Source of the DNA: Microbacterium sp. SYP-A9085
GTDB taxonomy: Bacteria; Actinomycetota; Actinomycetes; Actinomycetales; Microbacteriaceae
Direction of reading: 5' to 3'
Length of the DNA stretch: 64,000 nucleotides
NCBI RefSeq assembly: GCF_009649635.1
Contig: NZ_WJII01000002.1
Coordinates: 496,001-560,000, forward strand
Part shown: positions 47,433 through 58,244 of the stretch, piece after piece
How positions within the stretch are numbered: the first letter of the stretch is position 1
Layout: each line of letters begins with the position of its first letter
The notes under the pieces: generated by a model
Told to the model about the DNA's origin: nothing
The model's database searches: none
What the model saw: only the letters and a program-made list of their open reading frames with translations
Translations under genes and position numbers: made by a program

Positions 47433-48146
47433 ATGGAACTCGGACCGCATCTCCGCCGCATCGGCAATGACATCGTCGCCGCCTATCTGATCGTGACGGA
47501 CGACGGGATCACTGTCATCGATGCCGGCCTCGCGGGGCAGTGGCGCGACCTGCAGCGAGAGCTCCAGGCTATCGGCCGGTCGCTCGCCGACATCCGCGGG
47601 CTGATCGCGACCCACGGCGATTCGGACCACCTCGGGTTCGCCGAGCGGCTGCGCCGCGAGACCGGGACGCCCGTGTACGTGCACGCCGCCGATGCCGACC
47701 GCGCCCGCGGCGGCGGCAAGCCCAAGACCGCGTGGGGCTCGGTGCGGCTGGGCGCGCTGCTCGGCTTCCTCGGCTACACGATCCGCAAGGGCGGGATGCG
47801 CACGCGGTGGCTCACCGACCTGGTCGAGGTGCAGGACGGCGCCGAACTGGAGCTGCCCGGTGCGCCGCGCGTGATTTCGCTGCCCGGGCACTCCCCCGGC
47901 AGCATCGCGGTGTACTCGCCGGTGGCGCACGCGGTGTTCGTCGGCGACGCGCTGACCACGCGCAACGTGCTCACCGGCGTGCCGGGTCCCGCTCCCGCCC
48001 CGTTCACGGACGACCCCGCGCAGGCGCTCGCATCGCTCGAGCGGATCGCGGGGCTGGACGCGGAATGGGTGCTGCCCGGGCACGGCGCGCCGTGGCACGG
48101 GTCGCCGGAGCGCATTGTGGAGGCCGTGCGAGGGGCGGCCGTCTGA
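47433..48146 (+). CDS. MBL-fold metallohydrolase
   Basis: A 237-residue metallo-beta-lactamase-fold protein: IVTDDGITVIDAGL, the metal motif ATHGDSDHLG (His-x-Asp-x-Asp-His, with Asp where the second His of HxHxDH normally sits, as in several actinobacterial members), LPGHSPGSIAVYS, FVGDAL and LPGHGAPW. Substrate unknown. The ATG at 47433 has an AAGG ribosome site; an earlier ATG at 47401 is out of frame. It converges on the glycosyltransferase. Confidence 0.87.
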   Translation: MELGPHLRRIGNDIVAAYLIVTDDGITVIDAGLAGQWRDLQRELQAIGRSLADIRGLIATHGDSDHLGFAERLRRETGTPVYVHAADADRARGGGKPKTAWGSVRLGALLGFLGYTIRKGGMRTRWLTDLVEVQDGAELELPGAPRVISLPGHSPGSIAVYSPVAHAVFVGDALTTRNVLTGVPGPAPAPFTDDPAQALASLERIAGLDAEWVLPGHGAPWHGSPERIVEAVRGAAV

Positions 48147-48169
48147 CGCGCGGCCGTCTGACGCCGGCG

Positions 48170-49552
48170 TCACACCCGCCGGGACGGCACCGCCAGGACA
48201 TCCCGGACCGCGGCGGCCAGCGCATCCATCACGTGCTCGGGGTCGACCCGGCGCGCCGACTGCACGGCTTCGCGTGAGAGCCGCACGCGCAGCTCCGGGT
48301 CGTCGAGCACCCGCACCAGCGCGGCGGTGAGCCCGGCGACATCCCCGTCCGGCACGAGGATGCCGCCGCCGTCCGCGAGCGCGTCGCGCGGGCCGTAGCG
48401 CACGTCGTACGAGACGACCGGGCAGCCGTGCGCGAGCGCCTCGACCACGGCGAGCCCCTGCCCCTCGAACGCGGACGTGAACAGCAGGACGGATGCCTCG
48501 TTCAGCACGCGGTCCGGGTCCGTGACCGATCCGTGCAGCGCTATGTGCGCGCCCAGCCCGCGCTCGTCGATAAGGCGCTGCAGCGCCGCGCGCTCGGAGC
48601 CGTCGCCGTACACGTCCAGGCGCGCCGCGGGGACCGCCGTGACGACGTCCGCGAACGCGCGAATGGCGTGGTCGATGCGCTTGCCCGACGCGAGCCGGTT
48701 CAGCATCACGACGCGGCCCTTCTCGCGGCGGGCGGGCGGAACCACGGATGCCGCGGCCGACACGCCGTGCGGCACGACAACGTGCACGCCGTCCAGTCGG
48801 AAGCGCCGCCGCGCGTCGGCGCGCTGCTCGGCAGTCAGCCACAGCACCGCGTCGAACCGCTCGGCGAGGGCGAACCAGCGCGACCACAGCGCGTTCACCG
48901 GGGCGTCGGGGCTGTATGGCGGCTCGAGGTGAATCGTGTGGATGGCGTGGATGAGGCGGACGCCCGGGTCGCCCCAGCCGGCCAGCAGCTCGCCGAGTTG
49001 CCGCGATTCGCACAGCACGACCACCGGCAGCGCCGGGTCACCGTGGCGCAGCTGCGCCACGACATGATCGAGCCACGCGCGATACAGCGCTCCGAACCCG
49101 TCGAGCACCCCGATCGTGGTGCCCGCGGCATCCCGGACCGCCACCGGCGCCGTGCAGATGTGCCAGTCGGGATCGTGGGGGATCACCGGGAGCGCGACCG
49201 CGCCGTCGGCGACGACGCGGTACTCGAGCGCGGGATCCGGCTGGCCGGTTTTCGCGGCATCGCGGAGCCAGCGCGCCGCGCCCCCGCCGGAGGCGGACGC
49301 CTCGTCGAACAGGTTGCGCATGCGGGCCGGGTCGGTGACGAGGTCGCGCTCGTCGAACTCGCGGCGGTGCCGGGCGTGGTCGGCGGCCGTGCCGGGATCA
49401 ACGGTGAGCAGCAGCGGGCCGGCGCCGTCGTGCACGCCCGCGGCCGCCATCTGCCGCGCCCGCGCGAGCGTGGCCAGCGTGTACCCGCCGTCCAGGTCGG
49501 GGATCAGCCGGCTCGACAGGACCACATACGCCGCGTGGGGGAAGGAGGTCAC
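48170..49552 (-). CDS. Family 4-type glycosyltransferase, TagE-like
   Basis: A 460-residue GT-B-fold enzyme. The N-terminal domain begins GYTLATLARARQMAAAGV as in poly(glycerol-phosphate) glucosyltransferases. The C-terminal Rossmann domain has MLNRLASGKRIDHAIRAFADV, LDVYGDGSERAALQRLI, LHGSVTDPDRVL and the nucleotide-sugar EX7E region FTSAFEGQGLAVVEALAHGCPVV. It probably glycosylates a wall polymer such as a teichoic-acid-like glycan; the acceptor is unknown. CAGGAT six bases before the GTG start at 49552 suggests a leaderless start. Confidence 0.82.
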   Translation of the reverse strand: MTSFPHAAYVVLSSRLIPDLDGGYTLATLARARQMAAAGVHDGAGPLLLTVDPGTAADHARHRREFDERDLVTDPARMRNLFDEASASGGGAARWLRDAAKTGQPDPALEYRVVADGAVALPVIPHDPDWHICTAPVAVRDAAGTTIGVLDGFGALYRAWLDHVVAQLRHGDPALPVVVLCESRQLGELLAGWGDPGVRLIHAIHTIHLEPPYSPDAPVNALWSRWFALAERFDAVLWLTAEQRADARRRFRLDGVHVVVPHGVSAAASVVPPARREKGRVVMLNRLASGKRIDHAIRAFADVVTAVPAARLDVYGDGSERAALQRLIDERGLGAHIALHGSVTDPDRVLNEASVLLFTSAFEGQGLAVVEALAHGCPVVSYDVRYGPRDALADGGGILVPDGDVAGLTAALVRVLDDPELRVRLSREAVQSARRVDPEHVMDALAAAVRDVLAVPSRRV

Positions 49553-49590
49553 CCCTCCATCCTGCCGCGGCCCGCCGGCCGCGGCATCCC

Positions 49591-49658
49591 CGAACCCACC
49601 CGTCAGTGCCGAACCCACCCGCGGCAGCGAGTGGGTTCGGCACTACGAGGTGGGTTCG
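49591..49658. repeat. Nested inverted repeat between guaA and the glycosyltransferase
   Basis: Outer arms CGAACCCACC (49591-49600) and GGTGGGTTCG (49649-49658) enclose perfect 13-bp inner arms GTGCCGAACCCAC (49606-49618) and GTGGGTTCGGCAC (49631-49643). All four arms share the GAACCCAC core, so alternative pairings are possible. It is followed by a 40-bp run of GCGCGG-type low complexity up to the guaA stop. Probably the guaA terminator or a small repeat element. Confidence 0.7.
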
Positions 49659-49708
49659 GCGCGGCGCGCGGGGCGCGGGGCGCGGCGCGGCGCGCGGCGC
49701 GGGGCGCG

Positions 49709-51325
49709 CTACTCCCACTCGATGGTGGCGGGGGGCTTGCTTGTGACGTCGAGGACGACCCGGTTGATCTCGCGGACCTCGTTCGTGATGCGGTTCGAGA
49801 TGCGCGCGAGCACGTCGTACGGCAGGCGCGTCCAGTCCGCGGTCATCGCGTCCTCGCTCGAGACCGGCCGCAGCACGACGGGGTGCCCGTAGGTGCGGCC
49901 GTCGCCCTGCACGCCCACCGAGCGCACATCGCCCAGCAGCACGACGGGGCACTGCCAGATCTCGGCGTCCAGGCCCGCGGCGGAGAGCTCCTCGCGCGCT
50001 ATGGCGTCGGCCTCGCGGAGGATCTCGAGCCGGTCCCGGGTGACCTCGCCGATGATCCGGATGCCGAGGCCCGGCCCCGGGAACGGCTGGCGGCCGACGA
50101 TCGCCTCGGGGATGCCGAGCTCGCGGCCGATCGCGCGGACCTCGTCCTTGAAGAGGGTCCGCAGCGGCTCGATGAGCTCGAAGTCGAGGTCCTCGGGCAG
50201 CCCGCCGACGTTGTGGTGGCTCTTGATGTTCGCGGTGCCCGAGCCGCCGCCGGACTCGACGACATCCGGGTACAGCGTCCCCTGAACGAGGAAGCGGATC
50301 GGCTCCCCCTCCGCCGCGGCCTCGGCGACGAGGTCGCGCTGCACCTTCTCGAAGGCGCGGATGAACTCGCGCCCGATCACCTTGCGCTTCTCCTCCGGGT
50401 CGGTGACGCCGGCCAGGTGCCCGAGGAACGTGTCCGCGGCATCCACCGTGATCAGCTTCACACCGGTCGAGGCGACGTAGTCGTTCTCGACCTGCTCGCG
50501 CTCGCCCTTGCGCAGCAGCCCGTGGTCGACGAACACGGCGGTCAGCTGGTCGCCGATCGCCCGGTGCACGAGCGCAGTGGACACCGCGGAGTCGACGCCG
50601 CCGGACAGCGCGGAGATGACGCGGGCGCTGCCGACCTGGGCGCGGATGCGCTCGACCTGCTCGGCGATCACGTTCCCGCTGTTCCAGTCGGCGGGCAGCC
50701 CCGCGGCGTTGTGCAGGAAGTTCTCGATCACGCGCTGGCCGTACGTGGTGTGCTTCACCTCGGGATGCCACTGCACGCCGTACAGTCCCTTCGCGGCGTT
50801 GCAGAAGGCGGCGACCTCGGTGGCGGCGGTGCGTGCGAGGACCGTGAAGCCCTCGGGGGCGCGGGAGACCTGGTCGCCGTGGCTCATCCACACGTTCTGC
50901 TGCGCGGGGGTGCCGGCCAGCAGCACGCCGCCGCGGTCGTCGCCGCCGTCGCCGTCGCCGTTGGAGGCGTCGGCGAGCGTGGCATCCGTCGCCCCATATT
51001 CGCGCAGGCCGGTGTTGGCGACCTCGCCGCCGAGCGCCTGCGCCATGACCTGGAACCCGTAGCAGATGCCCAGCGTCGGCACGCCGAGGTCGAACACGGC
51101 CGGGTCGAGCCGGGGGGCGCCCTCCTCATACACCGACGACGGCCCGCCGGTGAGGATGATCGCCACCGGGTTGCGGGCGGCGATCTCGGCCGCGGTCGCG
51201 TCGTGCGGGACGATCTCGCTGTACACGCCCGCCTCCCGGACGCGGCGGGCTATCAGCTGCGCATACTGCGCGCCGAAGTCGACGACCAGGACGGGGCGCT
51301 GCGAGGTCTCGGTCTGCTCGGTCAC
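49709..51325 (-). CDS. guaA: GMP synthase (glutamine-hydrolysing)
   Basis: A 538-residue enzyme making GMP from XMP. The N-terminal class I glutamine amidotransferase has [26 protein letters not shown] with the catalytic Cys, and GVQWHPEV with His-x-Glu. The synthetase domain has the ATP PP-loop [22 protein letters not shown], and ends [25 protein letters not shown] Gly/Asp-rich insertion (about residues 130-142) is unusual. The GTG start overlaps the upstream DUF3817 stop by four bases; AAGGAG ribosome site. Works after GuaB, encoded 4 kb upstream. Confidence 0.97.
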   Translation of the reverse strand: MTEQTETSQRPVLVVDFGAQYAQLIARRVREAGVYSEIVPHDATAAEIAARNPVAIILTGGPSSVYEEGAPRLDPAVFDLGVPTLGICYGFQVMAQALGGEVANTGLREYGATDATLADASNGDGDGGDDRGGVLLAGTPAQQNVWMSHGDQVSRAPEGFTVLARTAATEVAAFCNAAKGLYGVQWHPEVKHTTYGQRVIENFLHNAAGLPADWNSGNVIAEQVERIRAQVGSARVISALSGGVDSAVSTALVHRAIGDQLTAVFVDHGLLRKGEREQVENDYVASTGVKLITVDAADTFLGHLAGVTDPEEKRKVIGREFIRAFEKVQRDLVAEAAAEGEPIRFLVQGTLYPDVVESGGGSGTANIKSHHNVGGLPEDLDFELIEPLRTLFKDEVRAIGRELGIPEAIVGRQPFPGPGLGIRIIGEVTRDRLEILREADAIAREELSAAGLDAEIWQCPVVLLGDVRSVGVQGDGRTYGHPVVLRPVSSEDAMTADWTRLPYDVLARISNRITNEVREINRVVLDVTSKPPATIEWE

Positions 51326-51789
51326 CGGGCTCCTTCGGGTGAGCGGGTGGAGGATTCGGATGCCGTGGCCTCGCGGTCGGCGAGGTAGTGGCGCACGTCG
51401 CGGGCGACGACGGTCTCCATGATGAAGGACAGGAACGGGACCACGCCGCCGGCGGCGAGCATGATGAACCGCCAGAACTGCCAGCGCATGAGGCTCCACA
51501 CGCGGAAGCAGCTGAACAGGTACACGACGTAGAACCAGCCGTGCACGATGAGGATCGTCATGTTCAGGTTCAGTCCGTTGCCGGTGGACTTGCCGTCGAA
51601 CGTGACCGGCGACAGGTACAGGAACCCGCCGGCACCGCCGAGGAACAGCTCCTGGCCGAAGCCGTATTTCATGATCATCTCGGCCACCAGCAACAGCAGG
51701 AACGTGCCGGTGATGACGGAGCAGATCTGGTAGAACTTCAGCGCGCCACGGATGGCAGGGAAGGACGCCAGTTTCGGGGCGAGGGCCAT
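51322..51789 (-). CDS. DUF3817 membrane protein
   Basis: 155 residues with about three to four membrane helices (about 19-40, 77-95, 105-125) and an acidic/Ser-rich C-terminal tail. The core ([57 protein letters not shown]) matches actinobacterial DUF3817 proteins, usually found beside guaA. Function unknown. TAGGAT lies six bases before the ATG (51801-51796). It is translationally coupled to guaA by a 4-bp overlap. Confidence 0.85.
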   Translation of the reverse strand: MALAPKLASFPAIRGALKFYQICSVITGTFLLLLVAEMIMKYGFGQELFLGGAGGFLYLSPVTFDGKSTGNGLNLNMTILIVHGWFYVVYLFSCFRVWSLMRWQFWRFIMLAAGGVVPFLSFIMETVVARDVRHYLADREATASESSTRSPEGAR

Positions 51790-51827
51790 GCGTCCATCCT
51801 ACCGGCGCGGTCGGGAGCGCCTTTCGC

Positions 51828-52634
51828 TCAGCCGGCGTCCGGCTCCTCCAGCTCCTCGACCTCCTTCTCCCACGCGTCCTTCGCCAGCCGGTACCAGAGG
51901 TAGAACGCGAAGCCGGCGAAGATCGCCCACTCGGCGGCGTAGAAGAGGTTGAGCCAGTTCAGGCCGGCCTGCCCCTCGGGAGGACGCGAGGAGATGGTGA
52001 TGAGCCCGGCCGGCGCCTGCTCGGAGGTCAGGTACGGTCGGTAGACGTCCAGGCCCGCGGTGTCGTGCCAGCGGCTGAGCAGGGCCGCCGGCGACATCGT
52101 GGTGAGCGCGAACGGGTCGTCGCGCGGCGGCACCGCGGGGCCTTCGTCCGAGATCACGCGTCCGGTGACGGTGGTGGATGCCGGCGGCGCGGCGTTCAGG
52201 CCGGCCGCGGCATCCCTCGCCTGCTGCAGCGTCGGAGCCCAGCCCACGGCGACGGCCAGCGACGTGGGCGCCGCGGCGTCGACACGGAACTGCCCGGTGA
52301 CCCAGAAGCCCTCGACGCCGTCGTTGATCCGCCGCGAGACGACGAGGAAGTCCCCCGGCACGAACGCGCCGTGCGCGCCGACCTTCTGGCCCACGAGCGG
52401 GGCGTTCAGGTAGGCGCCCGGGGCGACGACATCCTCGATCGGGACGACCTTTTCGGTCTGCCCGGCCTCGACAGGGATGGTGTCCAGGGCCCGGGCGAGC
52501 TGCCACTGCCCGAGCCATGCGAACACGCCGGCGACGGCAAGGCACAGCGCGAGCATCGCGAGCCAGCGGGGCCGCAGCATCACCTCGCGCAGCGTGGGCG
52601 GGAAGACCTCGGGGAGGTCGTCGGGCGCGGTCAT
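51828..52634 (-). CDS. SURF1-family protein
   Basis: 268 residues with one membrane helix near each end (about 25-45 and 225-247), the standard SURF1 topology, with the central domain outside the membrane. Segments [48 protein letters not shown] and [20 protein letters not shown] fit the family, which helps assemble or mature cytochrome c oxidase. Its ATG overlaps the guaB3 stop by four bases, so the two are co-transcribed, a curious pairing. Confidence 0.88.
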   Translation of the reverse strand: MTAPDDLPEVFPPTLREVMLRPRWLAMLALCLAVAGVFAWLGQWQLARALDTIPVEAGQTEKVVPIEDVVAPGAYLNAPLVGQKVGAHGAFVPGDFLVVSRRINDGVEGFWVTGQFRVDAAAPTSLAVAVGWAPTLQQARDAAAGLNAAPPASTTVTGRVISDEGPAVPPRDDPFALTTMSPAALLSRWHDTAGLDVYRPYLTSEQAPAGLITISSRPPEGQAGLNWLNLFYAAEWAIFAGFAFYLWYRLAKDAWEKEVEELEEPDAG

Positions 52635-53749
52635 TCCACGCCGTACGGCGCGACGACCACCTCGACGCGCTGGAATTCCTTCAGGTCGGAGTAGCCGGTG
52701 GTGGCCATCGACTTGCGAAGCGCGCCGATCAGGTTCGCGGTGCCGTCGGCGACCGGCGCCGGCCCGTAGAGGATCTCCTCGAGCGAGGCAACCTGGCCGA
52801 CGTGCACACGGCGGCCGCGCGGCAGCTGCGGGTGGTGCGCCTCCGGCCCCCAGTGGAAGCCGCGGCCGGGGGCGTCGGTCGCCCGGGCCAGGGCGACGCC
52901 GAGCATGACGGCATCCGCCCCCATCGCGAGGGCCTTCACGATGTCCCCGGACGTGCCCACCCCGCCGTCGGCGATCACGTGCACGTAGCGGCCGCCGGAC
53001 TCGTCCATGTAGTCGCGGCGCGCGCCGGCGACGTCGGCGACGGCGGTGGCCATCGGGGCGTGGATGCCGAGGGTCGCCCGGGTGGTGGATGCCGCTCCCC
53101 CGCCGAATCCGACGAGGACGCCGGCGGCGCCGGTTCTCATCAGGTGCAGCGCAGCCGTGTAGGTGGCGGCGCCGCCGACGATGACGGGGACGTCGAGGTC
53201 GTAGATGAACTTCTTCAGGTTCAGCGGCTCCGCCACCGACGAGACGTGCTCGGCGGACACCGTGGTGCCGCGGATCACGAAAAGGTCGACGCCGGCGGCG
53301 ACGACGGTCTCGTACAGCTCCTGGGTGCGCTGCGGCGTGAGCGATCCGGCGACGGTGACGCCGGCCTCGCGGATCTGGGCGAGGCGATCGCGCACGAGCT
53401 CGGGCTTGATCGGCTCGGTGTACAGCTCCTGCATGCGGCGGGTGGCGTCGCCCTCGTCGAGGGCCGCGATCTCGGCGAGGAGGGGGTCGGGGTCTTCGTA
53501 CCGCGTCCAGACGCCTTCGAGGTCGAGGACGCCGAGCCCGCCGAGCTTGCCGAGCATGATGGCGGTGGTGGGGCTGACGACGGAGTCCATCGGGGCGCCG
53601 ATCACCGGCACCGCGAACTGGTACGCGTCGATGGACCAGGCGGTGGAGACGTCCTCGGGGTTGCGTGTGCGCCGCGAGGGCACCACCGCGATGTCATCGA
53701 ACGTGTACGCGCGACGGGCGCGCTTCGCGCGGCCCAGCTCGATGTCCAT
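52631..53749 (-). CDS. GuaB3-family IMP dehydrogenase-related protein
   Basis: A 372-residue IMPDH-like barrel without CBS domains: FDDIAVVPSRRTRNPEDV, GAPMDSVVSP, GKLGGLGVLDLEG, and VIADGGVGTSGDIVKALAMGADAVMLG. The canonical catalytic loop GSICTTR of IMPDH is absent; the corresponding RGTTVSAEH segment has no cysteine. It is therefore a paralogue, probably not a standard IMP dehydrogenase. A GGAG ribosome site favours ATG 53749 over the GTGs at 53758/53755. It lies between the guaB repeat array and the SURF1-DUF3817-guaA run. Confidence 0.9.
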   Translation of the reverse strand: MDIELGRAKRARRAYTFDDIAVVPSRRTRNPEDVSTAWSIDAYQFAVPVIGAPMDSVVSPTTAIMLGKLGGLGVLDLEGVWTRYEDPDPLLAEIAALDEGDATRRMQELYTEPIKPELVRDRLAQIREAGVTVAGSLTPQRTQELYETVVAAGVDLFVIRGTTVSAEHVSSVAEPLNLKKFIYDLDVPVIVGGAATYTAALHLMRTGAAGVLVGFGGGAASTTRATLGIHAPMATAVADVAGARRDYMDESGGRYVHVIADGGVGTSGDIVKALAMGADAVMLGVALARATDAPGRGFHWGPEAHHPQLPRGRRVHVGQVASLEEILYGPAPVADGTANLIGALRKSMATTGYSDLKEFQRVEVVVAPYGVE

Positions 53750-53812
53750 GCTCACCACTCCACCCTACCCGCGCCCCCTTCCCGCGCTTCCCGCGCGTCC
53801 CGCGCTTCCCGC

Positions 53813-54033
53813 ACGAGGCATCCCCCAACTCCGCGAGACATCCCTTAGATCCGCGAGACAGCCCCCAAGTCCGCGAGACAGCCCCCAACTCCGCGAGGTA
53901 GCCCCGAATTCTGCGAGGGTCCCCTCTGCAAGTTAAGGGATGCCTCGGCAAGTTCGGGGATGCCTCGGCAAGTTCGGGGATGCCTCGGCAAGTTAAGGGA
54001 TGCCTCGCGGAGTTGGGGGATGCCTCGCGGAAA
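53813..54033. repeat. Inverted array of 20-bp repeats, locus 3 (3' of guaB)
   Basis: Six direct units (cores CGAGGCA/CGAGACA at 53813, 53832, 53852, 53872, 53892 and a decayed one at 53912), then five inverted units with TGCCTCG at 53941, 53961, 53981, 54001 and 54021. Same family as 15722 and 29711; the most diverged of the three. It occupies most of the 360-bp gap between guaB and guaB3; the rest (53750-53812, 54034-54109) is GC-rich with nothing recognised. Confidence 0.85.
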
Positions 54034-54109
54034 GAGGGGCACAGGAGGAGGGCGCGGGCCAGCCGTCGAGCTCGGCCGTCATCGAGGCGGAATGCCCCGG
54101 CCCGGGCGC

Positions 54110-55828
<1,719 letters not shown>

Positions 55829-55886
55829 TCACGCTGAGCGGTGCCGGGTACCCGTCGGCGCCGCGTGGACTCGATGTGGAGGTTGC

Positions 55887-57263
55887 GTGAAACACAGGAC
55901 TGCGGCGCTTCGCCGACTCGGAAACTGGCGCGTCGCACTGCTGGGTGCTGCGGCGACCGCCCTCTTTCTGCTGGTACAGCCGGTCGCTGCGGCGTCCGCG
56001 CTCGAGCCGGCGCCGGCCGGCGTCGCGGTGACCGTCGCAGCAGCGCAGTCCCATCCGGGCGTGGTGCCCGCGGACGAGAACGCGCCGAAGACGGACTTCT
56101 ATTTCGCCGGCGTGATCAAGTTCGATGACAAGCCGGTGGACGGCGTCGTCGTGAAGATCTCGGGCAACGGCTTCGACGCGCAGACGAAGACGGACGCCAC
56201 CGGCCGGTGGCGCCTGTACGTGCCCGCGAAGGCGAAGTACACGCTGACGGTGGATGAGGCGACCCTGCCCAAGGGTGTGATCGTGCAGGGCGAGTCGGCG
56301 TCGCAGGATGTCGAGTTCGGCCTGACGAACACGAAGATCGTCAACCTGTTCCTCGGCCACGGCGAGCGCGTGACGGAGGCCTTCGCGTCGCAGCTGCTGT
56401 CCCGCGCCGTGCAGGGCCTGAACTTCGGCCTCTTGCTCGGCCTGGCTTCGATGGGTGCAGCCCTGATCTACGGCACGACCCGACTGGCCAACTTCGCGCA
56501 CGCCGAGATGGTGACGTGGGGGGGCCTGGTCGCGTTCGTCGCCACCGGGATCTTCAACATGCCGCTGTGGGCGGGGCTCATCCTCGCCGTGATCGCCGGC
56601 GGTGCGCTGGGGCTGGGGATGGATGCCGGGATCTGGCATCCACTGCGGCGCAAGGGCCTGAGCACGGTGCAGATAATGATCGTCAGCATCGGCTTGTCGC
56701 TGGCACTGCGGTACTTCTTCCAGTTCCTGATCGGCGGCGGAACGCTGCAGCTGCCCGGCGCCAGCCCCGAGCCGTTCCACATCGGTCCTATATCGCTGTC
56801 CTACATCGACGTGATCAGCATGGTCGTGAGCCTCGTCGCGATCCTCGCGGTGGGCTTCTTCCTGACCCGCACCCGGATCGGCAAGGCCACCCGCGCAATC
56901 TCGGACAACCCCCAGCTCGCGGCGGCGTCCGGCATCAACGTCGACCGGGTCATCCGGATCGTCTGGATCCTCGCGGGCCTGCTCGCGGCGACCTCCGGCG
57001 TCCTGTGGGCCTACTTCCGCCCCGGCGTGAAGTGGGACATGGGCGTGCAGATGCTGCTGCTGATCTTCTCCGCGATGACGCTGGGGGGCCTGGGCACCGC
57101 GTTCGGCGCCCTCGTCGGATCGCTCATCGTCGGCATAGCGATCGAAGTCTCGACGCTGTGGATCCCGTCGGATCTGAAGTACGCGAGCGCGCTGATCGTG
57201 CTTATCGTCATTCTGCTGGTGCGGCCCCAAGGGCTGCTCGGTCGCAAGGAAAGGCTGGGCTGA
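55887..57263 (+). CDS. livH: LivH-type ABC permease with fused N-terminal exported beta-sandwich domain
   Basis: 458 residues. A signal peptide (about 1-38, hydrophobic core then AASA) is followed by an extracytoplasmic domain of about 90 residues (about 66-150; GVIKFDDKPVDGVVVKISGNG, TDATGRWRLYVPAKAKYTLTVDE) resembling carboxypeptidase-regulatory-like beta sandwiches. The LivH permease core follows (about 165-458) with eight helices and FGLLLGLASMGAALIYG and NPQLAAASGINVDRV. The GTG at 55887 has GGAGG six bases upstream, deciding the start. Ordinary LivH proteins (~290-300 residues) lack the front domain. First gene of the importer operon. Confidence 0.9.
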   Translation: MKHRTAALRRLGNWRVALLGAAATALFLLVQPVAAASALEPAPAGVAVTVAAAQSHPGVVPADENAPKTDFYFAGVIKFDDKPVDGVVVKISGNGFDAQTKTDATGRWRLYVPAKAKYTLTVDEATLPKGVIVQGESASQDVEFGLTNTKIVNLFLGHGERVTEAFASQLLSRAVQGLNFGLLLGLASMGAALIYGTTRLANFAHAEMVTWGGLVAFVATGIFNMPLWAGLILAVIAGGALGLGMDAGIWHPLRRKGLSTVQIMIVSIGLSLALRYFFQFLIGGGTLQLPGASPEPFHIGPISLSYIDVISMVVSLVAILAVGFFLTRTRIGKATRAISDNPQLAAASGINVDRVIRIVWILAGLLAATSGVLWAYFRPGVKWDMGVQMLLLIFSAMTLGGLGTAFGALVGSLIVGIAIEVSTLWIPSDLKYASALIVLIVILLVRPQGLLGRKERLG

Positions 57264-57266
57264 GCC

Positions 57267-58244
57267 ATGGACTGGGGAGGCATTTTCTCGAACACCGCCG
57301 TCTACCTGATCAGTCCCGTCACCATCGCGTACGCGCTGGCGGCCACCGGGCTCGCGGTCCACTTCGGATACGGCGGCCTACTGAACTTCGGTATGGCTGC
57401 GTTCATGGCCGTCGGCGGCTACGGGTACGCGATCTCGGTGCTCTCGTTCGGGCTGCCGTGGTGGCTGGGCATGCTGATCGGCCTCGCGGCCGGTGCCCTG
57501 TTCGCCCTGATCCTCGGCATCCCGACGCTGCGGCTGCGCGGTGATTATCTCGCCATCGCGACGATAGCCGCGGCCGAGATCATCCGGCTGCTGCTGCTCA
57601 CGCAGGTGTTCGAGCAGTGGACCGGCGGATCGGCGGGCCTGGCCGGCTACCACGCCGGGTTCCGCGGCGCGAACCCGTTCCCCACCGGCACGTACGGGTT
57701 CGGCCCGTGGACGTTCAACCAGAACGAGCTGTGGGAGCGCACGTTCGGCCTGCTGCTGCTGGCGGCGTCGATAGTGCTGGTGTGGCTGCTCATGCGCAGC
57801 CCGTGGGGCCGCGTGCTGAAGGGCATCCGCGAGGACGAGGACGCCGTGCGCGCGCTCGGCAAGAACGTGTTCGCGTACAAGATGCAGTCGCTCGTGCTGG
57901 GCGGCGTGATCGGCGCAGCCGGCGGCATAGTGTTCGTGCTGCCCTCGGCGGCGGTGCCCGGCAGCTACTCGACCTCGCTCACGTTCTTCCTGTGGACGAT
58001 CCTGCTGCTCGGCGGTGCCGCGACGATCTTCGGCCCGACCCTGGGCACGATCCTGTTCTGGGTGATATTCGCGTTCCTCGGTAATCTGCTGCCGGACCTG
58101 GCATCCGCCGGGCTCCTGCCGTTCTCGACGTTCCAGGCGGCCACGATCCGGTTCATCCTGGTCGGCGTTGCGCTCATGCTGCTGGTGATCTTCCGCCCGC
58201 AGGGCATTCTCGGCGACAAGAGGGAGATGACCTTTGTCAAGTAG
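57267..58244 (+). CDS. livM: LivM-type ABC transporter permease
   Basis: A 325-residue membrane permease, second channel subunit of the branched-chain amino acid-type (HAAT) importer. About ten hydrophobic segments; landmarks LGIPTLRLRGDYLAIATIAAAEIIR, SPWGRVLKGIREDEDAVRALGKNVFAYK (the EAA-like cytoplasmic loop) and LVIFRPQGILGDKRE at the C-terminus. It starts three bases after livH and its end overlaps livG by 11 bases. Confidence 0.95.
   Translation: MDWGGIFSNTAVYLISPVTIAYALAATGLAVHFGYGGLLNFGMAAFMAVGGYGYAISVLSFGLPWWLGMLIGLAAGALFALILGIPTLRLRGDYLAIATIAAAEIIRLLLLTQVFEQWTGGSAGLAGYHAGFRGANPFPTGTYGFGPWTFNQNELWERTFGLLLLAASIVLVWLLMRSPWGRVLKGIREDEDAVRALGKNVFAYKMQSLVLGGVIGAAGGIVFVLPSAAVPGSYSTSLTFFLWTILLLGGAATIFGPTLGTILFWVIFAFLGNLLPDLASAGLLPFSTFQAATIRFILVGVALMLLVIFRPQGILGDKREMTFVK

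Noticed and set aside
45771..49013. 1080-codon minus-strand frame
   Set aside because: Antisense to the ClgR-like, LigD-type polymerase and MBL genes; no motifs.
48428..51388. 986-codon plus-strand frame spanning the glycosyltransferase and guaA
   Set aside because: Crosses two well-supported minus-strand genes and their intergenic palindrome; composition is typical of antisense shadows.
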